Of a stretch of DNA of 23,964 nt, positions 10,678 through 21,783 are shown piece by piece. The DNA comes from Tieghemiomyces parasiticus. Its lineage: Eukaryota; Kickxellomycota; Dimargaritomycetes; Dimargaritales; Dimargaritaceae. Position 1 is the stretch's first letter, and the number at the start of each line of letters is the position of its first letter. The position numbers and the translations under genes were made by a program. The stretch spans positions 1-23,964 of the forward strand of contig JANBPT010000756.1 in the NCBI GenBank assembly GCA_027575765.1. The letters run 5' to 3'. The notes beneath the pieces were generated by a model. The model was not told where the DNA came from. It saw nothing but the letters and a program-made list of their open reading frames with translations, and made no database searches.

Positions 10678-11955
10678 ACATTTCAATCCACCTCTCCATC
10701 AGCCTACTTATAATTAACTGCTTGCCCACCACCCTTGCTCAAAGCCTAGCAGCTGAAACTTTCCATCGCTGACTTCCGTGGCCTGCAATTTATTAAGAAG
10801 CTCAAAATTACCTACTTGTCACCTATCTCGTGCCACCCTCCACTTTCTCGTAATACATTGATACGCTCTTGTTTAACCTCTGTGGCGTTGCTTACACACC
10901 CTACTACACAACCTTTCTCCGTTTCGTTTCGCCAACCCTACGCAGTCTCCCGCAACTCCGCCATCCCATTTGACATCACTCATCCGCGCCGCTCTCATCC
11001 CGTTTTGGCCCCATAGCTCTCATATCTGGTCCTTCCAGTTACCGCTTCCGTTCCGCACGCCTCACCCTCCTTACTCTCTAGACCCGGTGGTATACTACTG
11101 TGGATTTCGGTTCTGCTCATCAGACCGGACTACAACCTGCCGAACCGAAGCCCCCTTTACGCGCCACGCTTCACTAGCTTCAATTATTGCTCTCTACTCT
11201 CTATCCCTGCAATACGGTACCTCGTTACACCAATTCTCCACGTCCCTATGTACCCTCACCGGTTTACCAACGTATCACACTACCATTACTCCTATTCTAC
11301 GCAACGCCGGGTAAAATTGACTCTTGTATAGCTGCCACCTTTGGACCCTTCCTTCGTCTGCACCGACATACACCGCCCCTCCTCCTCCTCTCCACCGTCA
11401 CCCGTTTTTGATGCGGTCACTCCACTTCTACACCTTTCAACACCACCCACCGTTCCGGCCTGCCACCTGTCCCTTCCTGCTTTGTCTTCCCACACAACCG
11501 CCTTCTGTTTACTAGGGTTGCCTTTTTTCCCCCCTGGTCTTACTAACTATTCTCAACACCCTTCCATCTTTTCCCCTTGCTCACGCCCGCCTGACAACCT
11601 GTCCCTTGCTTTAATCGACCTGTTGGCTCGCTTTTTCGTCCATCACGTCTGATTGTAGCAGCGCCTAACTACCCAACGGTGCCTACGTTTTCATCACCCA
11701 TTTATCTTTTAAAGACCTCGCTCCTAGGTACTGATCATTGCTTCAAGGCTGTCCCCCCCACCTTGACCGTCTGCCGTCGTGCGGAGGGGTCGTCCCCCGT
11801 CCACCCTCGCAGGCGACCACCGATATTTTTCTCCCCCTTTTCATAGCTGCCACTGGCCGAGGATAATCCCCCCTCCCTCAACAACAACTGCTCTCTGTAC
11901 TAGTATATCCCGCGCGTTGATCATTATCGTCTATTATCCCATCATTTGGTATCCC

Positions 11956-13101
11956 ATGGCCATCCCTCTAATACCATCGATCACCGTCGTGCTGGCCGCC
12001 CGCGAGGCCCTCGCCACCTTAGCTGCCCCCAGCGTGACGGAGGTCGTCACCATCCCGGGACTCCCGGCCCTCTATGTGTCCAACTCCCTGTCCATTGTGT
12101 GCAGCCTGGTCGTCATTGCCGTTTACCTATTTATCCGCTCCGTCAATGGATACCTCGTCAAACCTATCCCGCTCCGACTGGCCTACTACGCTAGTTATGT
12201 CGAGGCCCTATTCTCCATACTGCGACTCGTCCTGCTCGCTACCCACGCCAATTCTCCAATGCAAGGGTACGCCGCCTGCGGGGCCATACTATGGCTCTAC
12301 ATCAACTGCTCACTCCTGTCACTCTTCATCCGCATCCTGCTACCCATCCACCTCCTGAAGATTCTATTTTTTAAGCAGTACCACGTCCCGTTTTACGAGC
12401 GCCAATACCTAGGTTTATCCTTTTTGGCCTCCACACTGCTCAGCTTTCTCCCACTGGCAAGCTCCATGTTCGGATGGACCGAGATGTCCCAGCTGTGCGG
12501 GCCCAAGCCGTCCGACTATTTCTCCCAGGCGTCAGGTCGCGTCAACATGCTCCTGTGGAAATGGGCGTCCTACTACGGCTGGATTGTGTTTCTGGTCCTG
12601 TTTTGCCTCGGCGTGTTCCTCACCCTGCTCTACCAACTAGTACGTGACCGCGTCAAGCTGCACAACGCCTACAAGAGCGGTCCCGCCCTCCTGGTTGCCA
12701 CGGACGAATCCAACAAGTTTTGGATACTGGTTCGCAAGATTGTGCAGCGGATCCTGTGGTACCCCCTGATTGTGATTCTGTGCCACACTGTCGAGCTCTA
12801 CAATGCCCTCCGCCATAGCATGGGCGCGCCCTTCTCGCCCTCGGGCTTCTTTGCGTCTCAGCTATTGCTCAGTCTCCAGGCCGTCTTCACCCTCGTCATT
12901 GTGTTATTTGAGCCGTCACTTTGGGAGGCCTACCGGGACTACCGCGAGCCCCACCTGGCAACCCACGCCTCTCTCCGCGCGTCTATTTCACTCAATCCAC
13001 CGTCTCCTCAGGTTATTCCCTGGGACGTGGTCATCCAGGCCGTCGAGCCCAAGGCCTCGCAGCTCTCCCCGGCCTTTGAGTTCCGACGATTTGTTATTTG
13101 A
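11956..13101 (+). CDS. seven-transmembrane receptor-like protein (fungal GPCR, orphan)
   Basis: This single-exon frame encodes 381 aa with seven hydrophobic helices at about 38-62, 74-96, 105-132, 151-173, 203-228, 262-283 and 296-319, and a 60-residue polar C-tail. Cys108 at the start of helix 3 and Cys181 in the second extracellular loop sit where the conserved GPCR disulfide forms. Helix 6 carries RILWYPLIVI, similar to the Tyr-Pro motif of fungal Git3/cAMP-receptor-like proteins. Basic residues follow helix 3 (HLLKILFFK), helix 5 (LVRDRVK) and precede helix 6 (ILVRKIVQR), as expected for cytoplasmic loops contacting a G protein. The start was chosen at the CCC-ATGG context; the frame is open 59 codons further upstream to 11779, but that part does not look coding. 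The ligand is unknown. The receptor assignment comes from topology and motifs only, so another seven-helix membrane protein is possible. Confidence 0.82.
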   Translation: MAIPLIPSITVVLAAREALATLAAPSVTEVVTIPGLPALYVSNSLSIVCSLVVIAVYLFIRSVNGYLVKPIPLRLAYYASYVEALFSILRLVLLATHANSPMQGYAACGAILWLYINCSLLSLFIRILLPIHLLKILFFKQYHVPFYERQYLGLSFLASTLLSFLPLASSMFGWTEMSQLCGPKPSDYFSQASGRVNMLLWKWASYYGWIVFLVLFCLGVFLTLLYQLVRDRVKLHNAYKSGPALLVATDESNKFWILVRKIVQRILWYPLIVILCHTVELYNALRHSMGAPFSPSGFFASQLLLSLQAVFTLVIVLFEPSLWEAYRDYREPHLATHASLRASISLNPPSPQVIPWDVVIQAVEPKASQLSPAFEFRRFVI

Positions 13102-14565
13102 AGTGCCTACCTCTCTCTCCCCCCGCCCCTGCCCGGCCTGTTCAATGCCTTTCACTGATAACATACTTGCATTCGGACTTACACTCACTCCATTTACTAC
13201 GCATCTCACCCACGCATAATCTGTATTGTGTCCTCTTTTCTTTCCCTCGACCTATATTCGTTCCCCTCACCCCCTTGTAGACTGTAATAATAATCGACAT
13301 GACTTTAGCATTATAATGCTGCCAAGCCGTATGGTCCGTCAACCGATCATCCTGATTTCCCTCAATTTTTTTTCCTCTCTCCAATCGTTGTGAACATTGT
13401 CCAGGGTATAGGACCATGGCTGCCCAAAAGATAGGGACTAGTAGGCACCAACTACGTCTCTCAGAGGTGTGTATGTGTGTGTTTTTTGACCAATTGGAAT
13501 CCTCTTTAGCCACTGTTTTTAATCACGAACTGTCTCCCAGGTGGGGAATATTGGTTTTAACGTATGGCGAGCGGGGTGAGGTAAGCAGGAGCTGAGAGCC
13601 GCGACTGTTAGGAGGCCAATCCCTCCAGGGTCTTTGGGAAGCAATCCGATTCGATGGCAGTGTCCAAAACAGATTAACCTCCCTCCCTATAATCCCCCCC
13701 CACATGATCGTCATCCTGAGAGAGGCTAGTGGAGGGTGTAATTAAACAAAGGCTTCCAGCCGTATAATGTATAGTTCAGGACAAATCATCGTAAGGGCTT
13801 CATTATTATCCCGATGGTTTTAATTGGGTGATCGATTTATATATACATATGTGTGTGTGACGCATTTTGAGAGGCCAGTTAAGCTAGCCTAGATTATTAC
13901 AGTTGTAGTATATGCGTACGTGAAGCTACTGGAAGGTGGACACCACTGGCCCAGGAAAGCCATCCAAGGAATAACCCGTTTGGAGGGAGGTGTGTGTGGG
14001 AAAAGCTGGGAAGGGAGAGAGAGGAGAGTTTCACCTCGCCGTGGCGGGGCAGCCGGTAGTCAGCATCAAAGGTTTGGAAAGTTGACGGAACACGCCACGG
14101 ATTTGCACCCTAGCCAGTTTATATTACAACTACAGAGCGGAAGTACATTCCAGGGGGGGACGGGCGGGAAAAGAATAACTCAAGGTGAGGCTTGATAATG
14201 AAAATGCGAGCCCTTGAGAATTGAGTGAAACGAAATAAAGCATGTACGCCCGCTGACGACCCTTGTGAAGGTTGTCGGTAAGTTGTGGAGAGCGGCATAG
14301 TATATAATAGAAAATGGTAGTACAACGATTCGGTTGTAAAAGTAAGTAGGAATGAACCGGCATATAAATAAGAAAATAGGAAAGGTACAAGATGGGAGGA
14401 AGGGGGGGTGAGATGGAAAGGTTACAAGATGAGGGGAGGGGGTTGGAAGTATTGACACACGCACGGACCGAGTGTACTGCGGGGGGTCACAACGATACGT
14501 GCAGCTAGACTGGATGTGGGGCTGAGAGGGGACCCTGGCATTGCTGCATTCTAACTTAACGACCT
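13102..14565. other. convergent intergenic region
   Basis: This spacer lies between the ends of the receptor gene and the 79-aa gene, which converge. The first 180 nt remain pyrimidine-rich on the + strand, consistent with the receptor's 3' UTR. It also has a C8 run (13694-13701) and AT-rich patches near 13740-13860 and 14280-14380. A 59-codon ATG frame near 13416 and frames up to 129 codons on the minus strand (14180-14569) lack codon bias and known motifs. I call no gene here. Confidence 0.55.
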
Positions 14566-14805
14566 TCAAGTCGAGTACTGGCCGTGCCGCCAGAAAGCCG
14601 ACATGGCGGTCATATAGAGCCGCTCGACCATCGACACATCCTGGCGGTCATTCAAGGCACGCTCGACGGCGGAAGAAGCGGTCTCGACCTCCTCGGTAGA
14701 GGAGGTGAGAGGCTGGATGAGTTGACCGACGGAGGCCAGGACGTCGTAGGCGTGCATGGTGCCGGTGGAGTAGGAAAACGAGGTGGCGGAGTCGAAACCG
14801 GCCAT
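14566..14805 (-). CDS. small conserved-looking protein of unknown function (79 aa)
   Basis: I do not recognise this protein. It starts MAGFDSATSFSYSTGTMHAY, is mostly predicted helix with no signal peptide or membrane segment, and ends SAFWRHGQYST. The central part is acidic and Ser/Thr-rich (around STEEVETASSAVERAL, residues 36-51). The evidence for a real gene is its codon usage: nearly all third positions are C or G, as in the CMR1, receptor and aminotransferase genes. Its start also lies in ACC-ATGG. The frame is open 24 codons further upstream to 14877, but that part is Pro/His-rich and lacks the codon bias. It converges on the receptor gene. An 83-codon frame on the opposite strand (14584-14835) is a mirror of its codon bias. 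Confidence 0.68.
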   Translation of the reverse strand: MAGFDSATSFSYSTGTMHAYDVLASVGQLIQPLTSSTEEVETASSAVERALNDRQDVSMVERLYMTAMSAFWRHGQYST

Positions 14806-14969
14806 GGTGGATGGTATCGTAGTTGCTGCGAATGAAGGGTGTAACCGGGGTGGTAGGTGAGGCGGTTCTGGACCCAATGTTTGGCAACGCTACGGCGGAG
14901 GGTCGATGGTAGTGAAGTGAGAGAAGTGGAGGCGAGGGGTGATGTGTATGGCAAGAACGGCGGAGAGTG

Positions 14970-14978
14970 AAATATAAA
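14970..14978 (-). promoter_or_regulatory. possible TATA-like element of the 79-aa gene
   Basis: On the minus strand the sequence reads CATTTATATTTC, about 170 nt upstream of the ATG at 14805. It is a weaker match than the other TATA boxes in the window, and its spacing is only roughly in line with theirs. Confidence 0.3.
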
Positions 14979-16814
14979 TGCCTGGCTAGTGATGGAGAGC
15001 GAAAGTAGGAGGGTGGGCGGCCTTAAATATGAATGGTCGGCTGGGTGATGGTAATGTATAGGAGGGAGGGGAGGGGGGTGGACTTTATTTTTTCCTGGTC
15101 GGACGCCGCAGTCGAAGTCTAGCCGGCTGGTTGCAGTTCATCGACCTCGCTGGCTACAAAAAAAAGGGGGGAGATCAGATCCTCCCCACTGACTCATAGC
15201 CATGGCCCTGTAGTAATGTGTACAAAGGCGTCTTCCATAACCCTTTGTAGACCCAATCACGTGCACCCACGCCCCTTTTGTGCAACCCGCTGCATCCTAC
15301 TGCGCACCAGCGTATGCATGTCCATACCTTTCGTGAGGGAGTGGAGCGGTTAATGAGCCCGTTAGACGTATTTCCTACATGAGTTGGACCTGCTACCTTA
15401 CCCATCTCTCGGCCGTCACTATCCGGCGTGTTCACCTGTGACCGTTAGCCTTAACCCTGGTCAAGATCCTTGTTATGTCCCAGCTCCCGTCCTTCCTAAG
15501 CTTGCTACCCTAGCGTATACACGTATCCACCTTCCGTATGAACCCCCGTCCTTCATTTCGCTTACCAGCTCCCTACCGCACCAACAGCATCAGCAGCGTC
15601 TCCCTTCCGGCGGAGGCCCATCAGACGATGCCTCGAAAACGTGCCACCTGGTAAATTCTCACTGCCAGCCCCCCCTTGTCCCCTTCGGTTATCTTCTCAG
15701 TACGCCGCGTTATTCATCCTCTCGTAGGAATCTCGCCGTTTCCAATTGGGGCGTTCAACTTTGCTGAACACAAGAAAGCTGGCAGTTGGTCAAAACCAAA
15801 CCAGAAGCACGAAGGCGTTATGGAACCCGGCCACGGAATTCGTCACGTTGCCAGCAACCCTACTCCACCTTAATCTTCCGGCCACCGGAGGCCCTCGGTA
15901 CTGCTGAAAAGGTGAAACACCCTCTACCTCTTAAGCGGTTCTCAGTTACGTGGTCACATATTTTTTCTCCAAGGCCTACTTTTGTATGGCTTTATATTGG
16001 TCGGCATCTTGTTCAAGTGGCTCCAATTGAAACCGACCCCGGCGTTCTATCACGTTCTCTGGGTGTGGTTGTATCTAGCCTAGAGCTCCCTGTCCTGAAA
16101 AGCGCTTTAGCCCAACACCAGCTACCCCAAAACGATCTTTGAAACTCCCAATCAGCGGTTCCACTGTCAGCCCCATAGAAACATCGGATCCTGCCAATAC
16201 TCTTTTTCGCGACCATCTCTGCCATCGTTGGAAGAAGCAAGGAGTAAAAGGCCACCTTGGCCGCTCGCAAACTTGTGAGGGACGAAGGTAGTGACGGGGA
16301 TGGCCAGGTACTTGCGAATGCTGCGCCAGCAGTATGGGTGAGACTGCGGGACATTCGATTATTATTATTATTTAAGAAAGGCAGTGGCTGCGGCAATCTC
16401 TAGGAGTAGCACGGGTTTAACCCTGGCCCCCCTCAGCTCTCGCGACGATTTTGGAGAGGGAAATCGATGACATTAGCACAAGGTGGCGGTGATAGAAGAG
16501 ATCGTTCCCTCCCTCCCTTGAATATTGTTCGTCTTTCGTTCCTAGTAGTCACGATGGCGCCTGGGCTGCCGCAGTAGTCGTGTCCCAGCTACCTCGCTGC
16601 TTGTCCGATCAACCCCAGGACAGACGTCCAAACGCAACGACCTCCTCCTCCCAGCTGCGGACCGACTCAGACTCCATCGCGACTAGTCCTGACGGCCCCG
16701 TCGTTGCTTTCAACTAGGGCTACCTATGCATCCCTATGACAGCCGTAAGGACGCAACTGCCCACCGTGTACCGGTTCCTAGCTTTATTTCTGGTCACATC
16801 GGTCACTTGCCGAT

Positions 16815-17080
16815 AGATTGACCTGAATCGGTTAATAATAAGGGAAATTCACCCGGCGCACTGCCAGGTTGAATTAATTCGAGCGGAGACGTTTATTGTT
16901 GAGGGGGAATTCTCACCACCACCGGCGTGCTGCCATTGGCCAAAGCTACCTGGCAGATGGAACGAACTGATCGTTTCCCAGGGCGAGTCACCCGGGAATG
17001 TCATCACCTGGTGTATCAACTTTGACTTCTATGGGAAGCTGGTCAACATGACACACCTCTCCGCCGAATACCTCGGCTAG
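16815..17080 (+). pseudogene. possible decayed or orphan terminal exon
   Basis: An open frame of about 87 codons runs from after a TAG to a TAG at 17078-17080 and has no ATG near its start. Its second half (about 16960-17080) ends mostly in C or G at third positions, like the real genes here. It encodes a Trp/Cys/aromatic-rich stretch with PGNVITWCINFDFYGKLVN near the end. I cannot assign a family. It could be the last exon of an unannotated gene whose upstream exons I cannot find, a decayed gene, or chance. Confidence 0.25.
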
Positions 17081-18034
17081 GGACTTGTTGAGTAGGACCG
17101 GTCGATGGCGGATAACATTACGGGTGATCCGATACTGTTTATATAATTTGGAGACCAAATGCGTGTGAATCTACCTTAGGAAGCCAGTGCCCTCGTGAGG
17201 GAAAGGGTTGGCGTATCAGAGCATGGTGTTGCCATACTGGCCGACACTGTAGGCTTTAAGCCCCACTTCGCGACCAGTATTTAAGGCGACTTGATTGGCC
17301 CCTCTTGTCCGTCGTCCTACGGTAGTTAGACGGTCACACTGGATATCAGCTAGGCCTATCGACAAGACACCACACTCAATATTGGGTTGTGACGCACCAA
17401 ATATTCAGTACCCACTCCCATTCCGGCCATTAGGCCAGTCACAGCTGCCGCCGCTACGGGATTCTCCGAGAAGCATATATAAGGTTGTTTAAGGTGCCCA
17501 CCCCCGCATTGCCAACAGGGCCAGTCGTTCTCATCAGGACTTGTGGCGGGCGCTACCCCTCGGGTTGCCTTTGCTTCATCACCTATCCCGGTCCGTGTGG
17601 GTTAGTAGGTTAGCGCGCCGGGTGCCCCCCCCGCCTCCTCCACCCCCCTTCCATGCCGGCGATCACCCAACTCATGGGGTCGCACTAGCGAGCGCCACTC
17701 TTCCCGGGTTCTGTCCCAACCCCTCGTCCACCACCCTCCCCCCTTGCGTAGGCATCATTCCAGTCGGGCGAGGAAGCCGGCGGAAACAATGGCAATCCCT
17801 ACTTACCAAGTAAACGACGGCAGGGGGTAATGGTAATGGTGCTAAAAAAGCAACAACAGCCATACTACAATCCGTCCTTCCGACCTTCTCCCGCCGGGCT
17901 GTCCGACCACCCAGCTGCACTGCGAAAGTGCCCCGAGCAATGGGCCATTCACAGGCCATCCCGCCTCCTTCCGTCTCTTTCCGTCCGACCAACACCCGAC
18001 GCTCCGCTCATCACACAGTAGCCTGCCAACTCGA

Positions 18035-18065
18035 CCCCCCGCCCCCTCCCCTCCCCCTCTCCCCT
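18035..18065 (+). promoter_or_regulatory. C-rich tract upstream of the aminotransferase gene
   Basis: The + strand reads six C, one G, then C and T only to 18065. The minus (template) strand therefore carries four or more runs of at least four G separated by one to three bases, which fits a G-quadruplex consensus. It lies 139-169 nt upstream of the ATG at 18204, where other genes in this window have a TATA box. This gene has none at that distance. Confidence 0.5.
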
Positions 18066-18203
18066 GGCCTTCCGACCAACCGATTCTAGACTACTTCTTC
18101 CGCAGTGTGTCCCTCTTGATTCCCTTCGACGCTTTGCTCATCGCCTTCTCATCTTGGCCGTAGCCCTGATATAATTTATTCAACCCGAACCCCCTCGCTC
18201 ACC

Positions 18204-20008
<1,805 letters not shown>

Positions 20009-20342
20009 GCGCGCAGGAAAGTAATTGAGAGAGAGAGAGAGAGAGAGACAAGAGTGGCTGTACTCCTACTTCGGCCGGGTCTTTCTCCCATCTCTCAGCT
20101 GAATTAATCATATCCATGAACATGATGAGGCTGGCAGGGACTGAGAAGTAGACCATATATTTTTTTTAGATAAATATGAAAGATTACAAGGTGAATTAGG
20201 CTATCACTAATTAGCTATGGAGACACATCTGTTTTATATAGATAAATGCGAAAAGCCGCAATGCGGATGCTGCACAATGGAAGATGACTATAACGCGGTG
20301 TAGGAAAGTGAAAAGAAGAGGATGGTGGGGCGGGGGGAGAGC
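20009..20342. other. convergent 3' region
   Basis: These 334 nt separate the stops of the aminotransferase (+) and the 80-aa gene (-). They include a (GA)11 repeat and several AT-rich patches (20155-20175, 20235-20250) where cleavage signals for both genes may lie. I see no perfect AATAAA on either strand. Confidence 0.6.
20027..20048. repeat. (GA)11 microsatellite in the aminotransferase 3' UTR
   Basis: A perfect GA tract begins 19 nt after the aminotransferase stop codon, so it is almost certainly transcribed. Confidence 0.9.
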
Positions 20343-20585
20343 TTAGCCTTCCGATGGAGAGGGAGTCTCGAGGGTCGTCTTGTCGGTGAAATGGTCGTAA
20401 GCCTTCTTTATGAGCACCGCGCCACCCACGATAGCGGCGGCTTTAAGGAAACAACGCTTCTTCATCTGAAAAGCAATGGCGCTGTTGGTAGGCTCTGATT
20501 TAGGTAGAGACAAGGCACGTGCAGCGGGAGAGGCTATCAGCGTGACGGTCAGGATGGCGGCCGTGGCGGGGCGAACGAGTTGCAT
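20343..20585 (-). CDS. small secretory or membrane protein of unknown function (80 aa)
   Basis: I do not recognise this protein. It starts MQLVRPATAAILTVTLIASP, a signal peptide or membrane anchor with likely cleavage near Ala-Arg-Ala (residues 22-24). A second hydrophobic segment (CFLKAAAIVGGAVLI, 45-59) is flanked by basic residues (MKKR before, KK after). It ends in a Ser/Thr/Pro/Glu tail. The frame is open 46 codons further upstream to an ATG at 20723. The start at 20585 is preferred because it has the CC-ATG context, begins a signal peptide, lies about 155 nt from a TATA box, and has a pyrimidine-rich leader. If the first segment is cleaved it would be a one-helix membrane protein; if not, a hairpin with both ends on one side. 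Mitochondrial targeting is an alternative. Confidence 0.6.
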   Translation of the reverse strand: MQLVRPATAAILTVTLIASPAARALSLPKSEPTNSAIAFQMKKRCFLKAAAIVGGAVLIKKAYDHFTDKTTLETPSPSEG

Positions 20586-20736
20586 GGCGTATGAAGGAAA
20601 ACGGCGGATGGAGGATGGGTGGGTGCATAAGCTCTTCCTTCGGAAATGTAATGAGGCTACACTATAAAGCATTGCGGATTTGAGTGGAATAGGATCCGAC
20701 AAAGAGACTGGGAGAGTTTGCAAGTGGCGACTGGTC

Positions 20737-20747
20737 TATATATATAT
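20737..20747 (-). promoter_or_regulatory. TATA box of the 80-aa gene
   Basis: On the minus strand it reads CCATATATATATAGACC, beginning 155-161 nt upstream of the ATG at 20585. This matches the spacing of the TATA boxes of the CMR1 gene and the secreted-protein gene, and it argues against the longer start at 20723. Confidence 0.5.
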
Positions 20748-20773
20748 GGTCTGCAGCACACTATAGGCGATGG

Positions 20774-21325
20774 ATGAGTAGGCACGCACGGGAGGCGTTG
20801 GGACTGTTAGCCAGTGCCGCTGTTATAACTTTAGCGAACGAGGAACAGCGAAGGCAAAACCTAAGGATTTGGTGTTGGGTTTCAATGTGTGAAAACGCGA
20901 ATCACAAAGAGATTAGAACGACCATAGTTCGCCATGAACTTTTGTTGGCCGTTGTCGACCGCGTTGGATTATTCCTAAACCTTCAAACTAAAGGGGAAAA
21001 TCGATATATGCCACATTCATCACTGATTTCCGAATATAACGTGGCGAAGGGGATAGAGGATCCCCCCCTGCTTGCCCCGATCACCCCAGAGCTCTTCCAT
21101 TTGGGAATGTGGCTTACCAAGGACAAACTGCGTTCCATGTACAAAGGTATTGCGAGTTCGAGACCGAACCCAGCCCTGGTATCATCCTTCCCTTCCCTTC
21201 TTCCCTTCATTTCCTTATACATCGTCAACAAAGTCAAGATGGATCTCATTTTTTCAATCCACGTCTTCCTCTTCGCAATTAAACCTTACCCAATTCTCCT
21301 TGCCTATTTCAACCCAACAACGTGA
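20774..21325 (+). CDS. doubtful ORF of 183 codons, possibly a decayed gene
   Basis: An ATG-initiated frame of 183 codons. It has no recognised domain. Codon third positions are mixed rather than C/G-biased, and the ATG lacks the CC context of the other starts. The stretch around 21045-21150 (EDPPLLAPITPELFHLGMWL) looks more coding-like than the rest. The last 45 codons are hydrophobic and derive from a TTCCC-rich, AT-rich sequence. It adjoins the mariner relic and shares its higher AT content. It could be a broken host gene, another transposon relic, or chance. Confidence 0.25.
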   Translation: MSRHAREALGLLASAAVITLANEEQRRQNLRIWCWVSMCENANHKEIRTTIVRHELLLAVVDRVGLFLNLQTKGENRYMPHSSLISEYNVAKGIEDPPLLAPITPELFHLGMWLTKDKLRSMYKGIASSRPNPALVSSFPSLLPFISLYIVNKVKMDLIFSIHVFLFAIKPYPILLAYFNPTT

Positions 21326-21783
21326 CACGTTCATATAGGAAGGTGAGGATTTAAGGCAGTAGAGAATCGTAAATGTGGGGGTCACCACCAGGTCATAAAA
21401 ATTAGTAAGTAGGCTAGAGCATATGCAAGTCAACCTAATTTATTTGTAGGAGACCACCAAAAGTAGAGCACGAAAACGTAACTTGGGTACCCAAACAGAA
21501 TCAAGTGAGTGGTAGACCTATGTGGCACCTACTACCATGGTGTATGCATGTGTGTGTGTGTGGTTCAGCGCAGTTGTATCTATAGGTGAAGCGAAATCGT
21601 TGGATACTTCTAAGCTGGAGATCTCAAATCACAGTATTCCAGATAAAACCTTGAAGAATCGATGATGTCGAGTCAATTGGTATAAATCATTCCAAAATTA
21701 TACTATTTATTACTTCACATCGGGTTTTTGTTAACCATCTATTTTGACTACTTTTAAAGCCTCCCTCTCCCACTCCGCCCTAA
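21326..21783. other. AT-rich spacer before the mariner relic
   Basis: The spacer contains a (TG)7 microsatellite and short AT-rich patches. The 5' end of the transposon should lie in its right half, but I could not find a terminal inverted repeat matching the other side. Confidence 0.5.
21549..21562. repeat. (TG)7 microsatellite
   Basis: A perfect TG tract of 14 nt. Confidence 0.85.

Larger units (their letters stand above)
9700..11955 (+). promoter_or_regulatory. long pyrimidine-rich upstream region of the receptor gene
   Basis: From about 9700 to the receptor ATG the + strand is dominated by C and T. In two 60-nt blocks counted by hand, pyrimidines make up 47 of 60 (10141-10200) and 43 of 60 (10681-10740). 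The region contains a (TA)n tract and two (CT)8 tracts. The skew removes stop codons from the + strand, so the many + strand open frames of 60-115 codons here look like by-products rather than genes. It may be an extended promoter or a transcribed leader. I see no clear TATA box at the spacing used by the other genes. Confidence 0.5.
14806..18203. other. 3.4-kb intergenic region
   Basis: The region holds a G-rich tract at 15061-15081, an A8-G7 run at 15158-15172, and TATA-like motifs at about 17277 and 17474-17484 (GCATATATAAGG) with no gene of good quality downstream. Open frames at 15384-15767 and 15786-16142 on the + strand and 16013-16396 on the minus strand have no recognisable domain. 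One fragment with coding-like codons is listed separately (16815-17080). From about 17980 to the aminotransferase ATG the + strand is pyrimidine-rich. Confidence 0.5.

Noticed and set aside
10127..11652. Many plus-strand open frames of 60-115 codons
   Set aside because: They follow from the pyrimidine skew, which removes stop codons on that strand. The peptides are low-complexity Ser/Pro/Leu/His-rich with no domain.
11779..11955. An N-terminal extension of 59 residues for the receptor
   Set aside because: It is translated pyrimidine-rich leader without codon bias, and the ATG at 11956 has the better context.
13416..13595. A 59-codon frame starting in an ACC-ATGG context
   Set aside because: It is short, crosses a GT-rich repeat and has no codon bias or similarity I can name.
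15384..16396. Three overlapping frames of 118-127 codons on both strands
   Set aside because: They have no recognisable domain or codon bias, and similar frames occur throughout the spacers.
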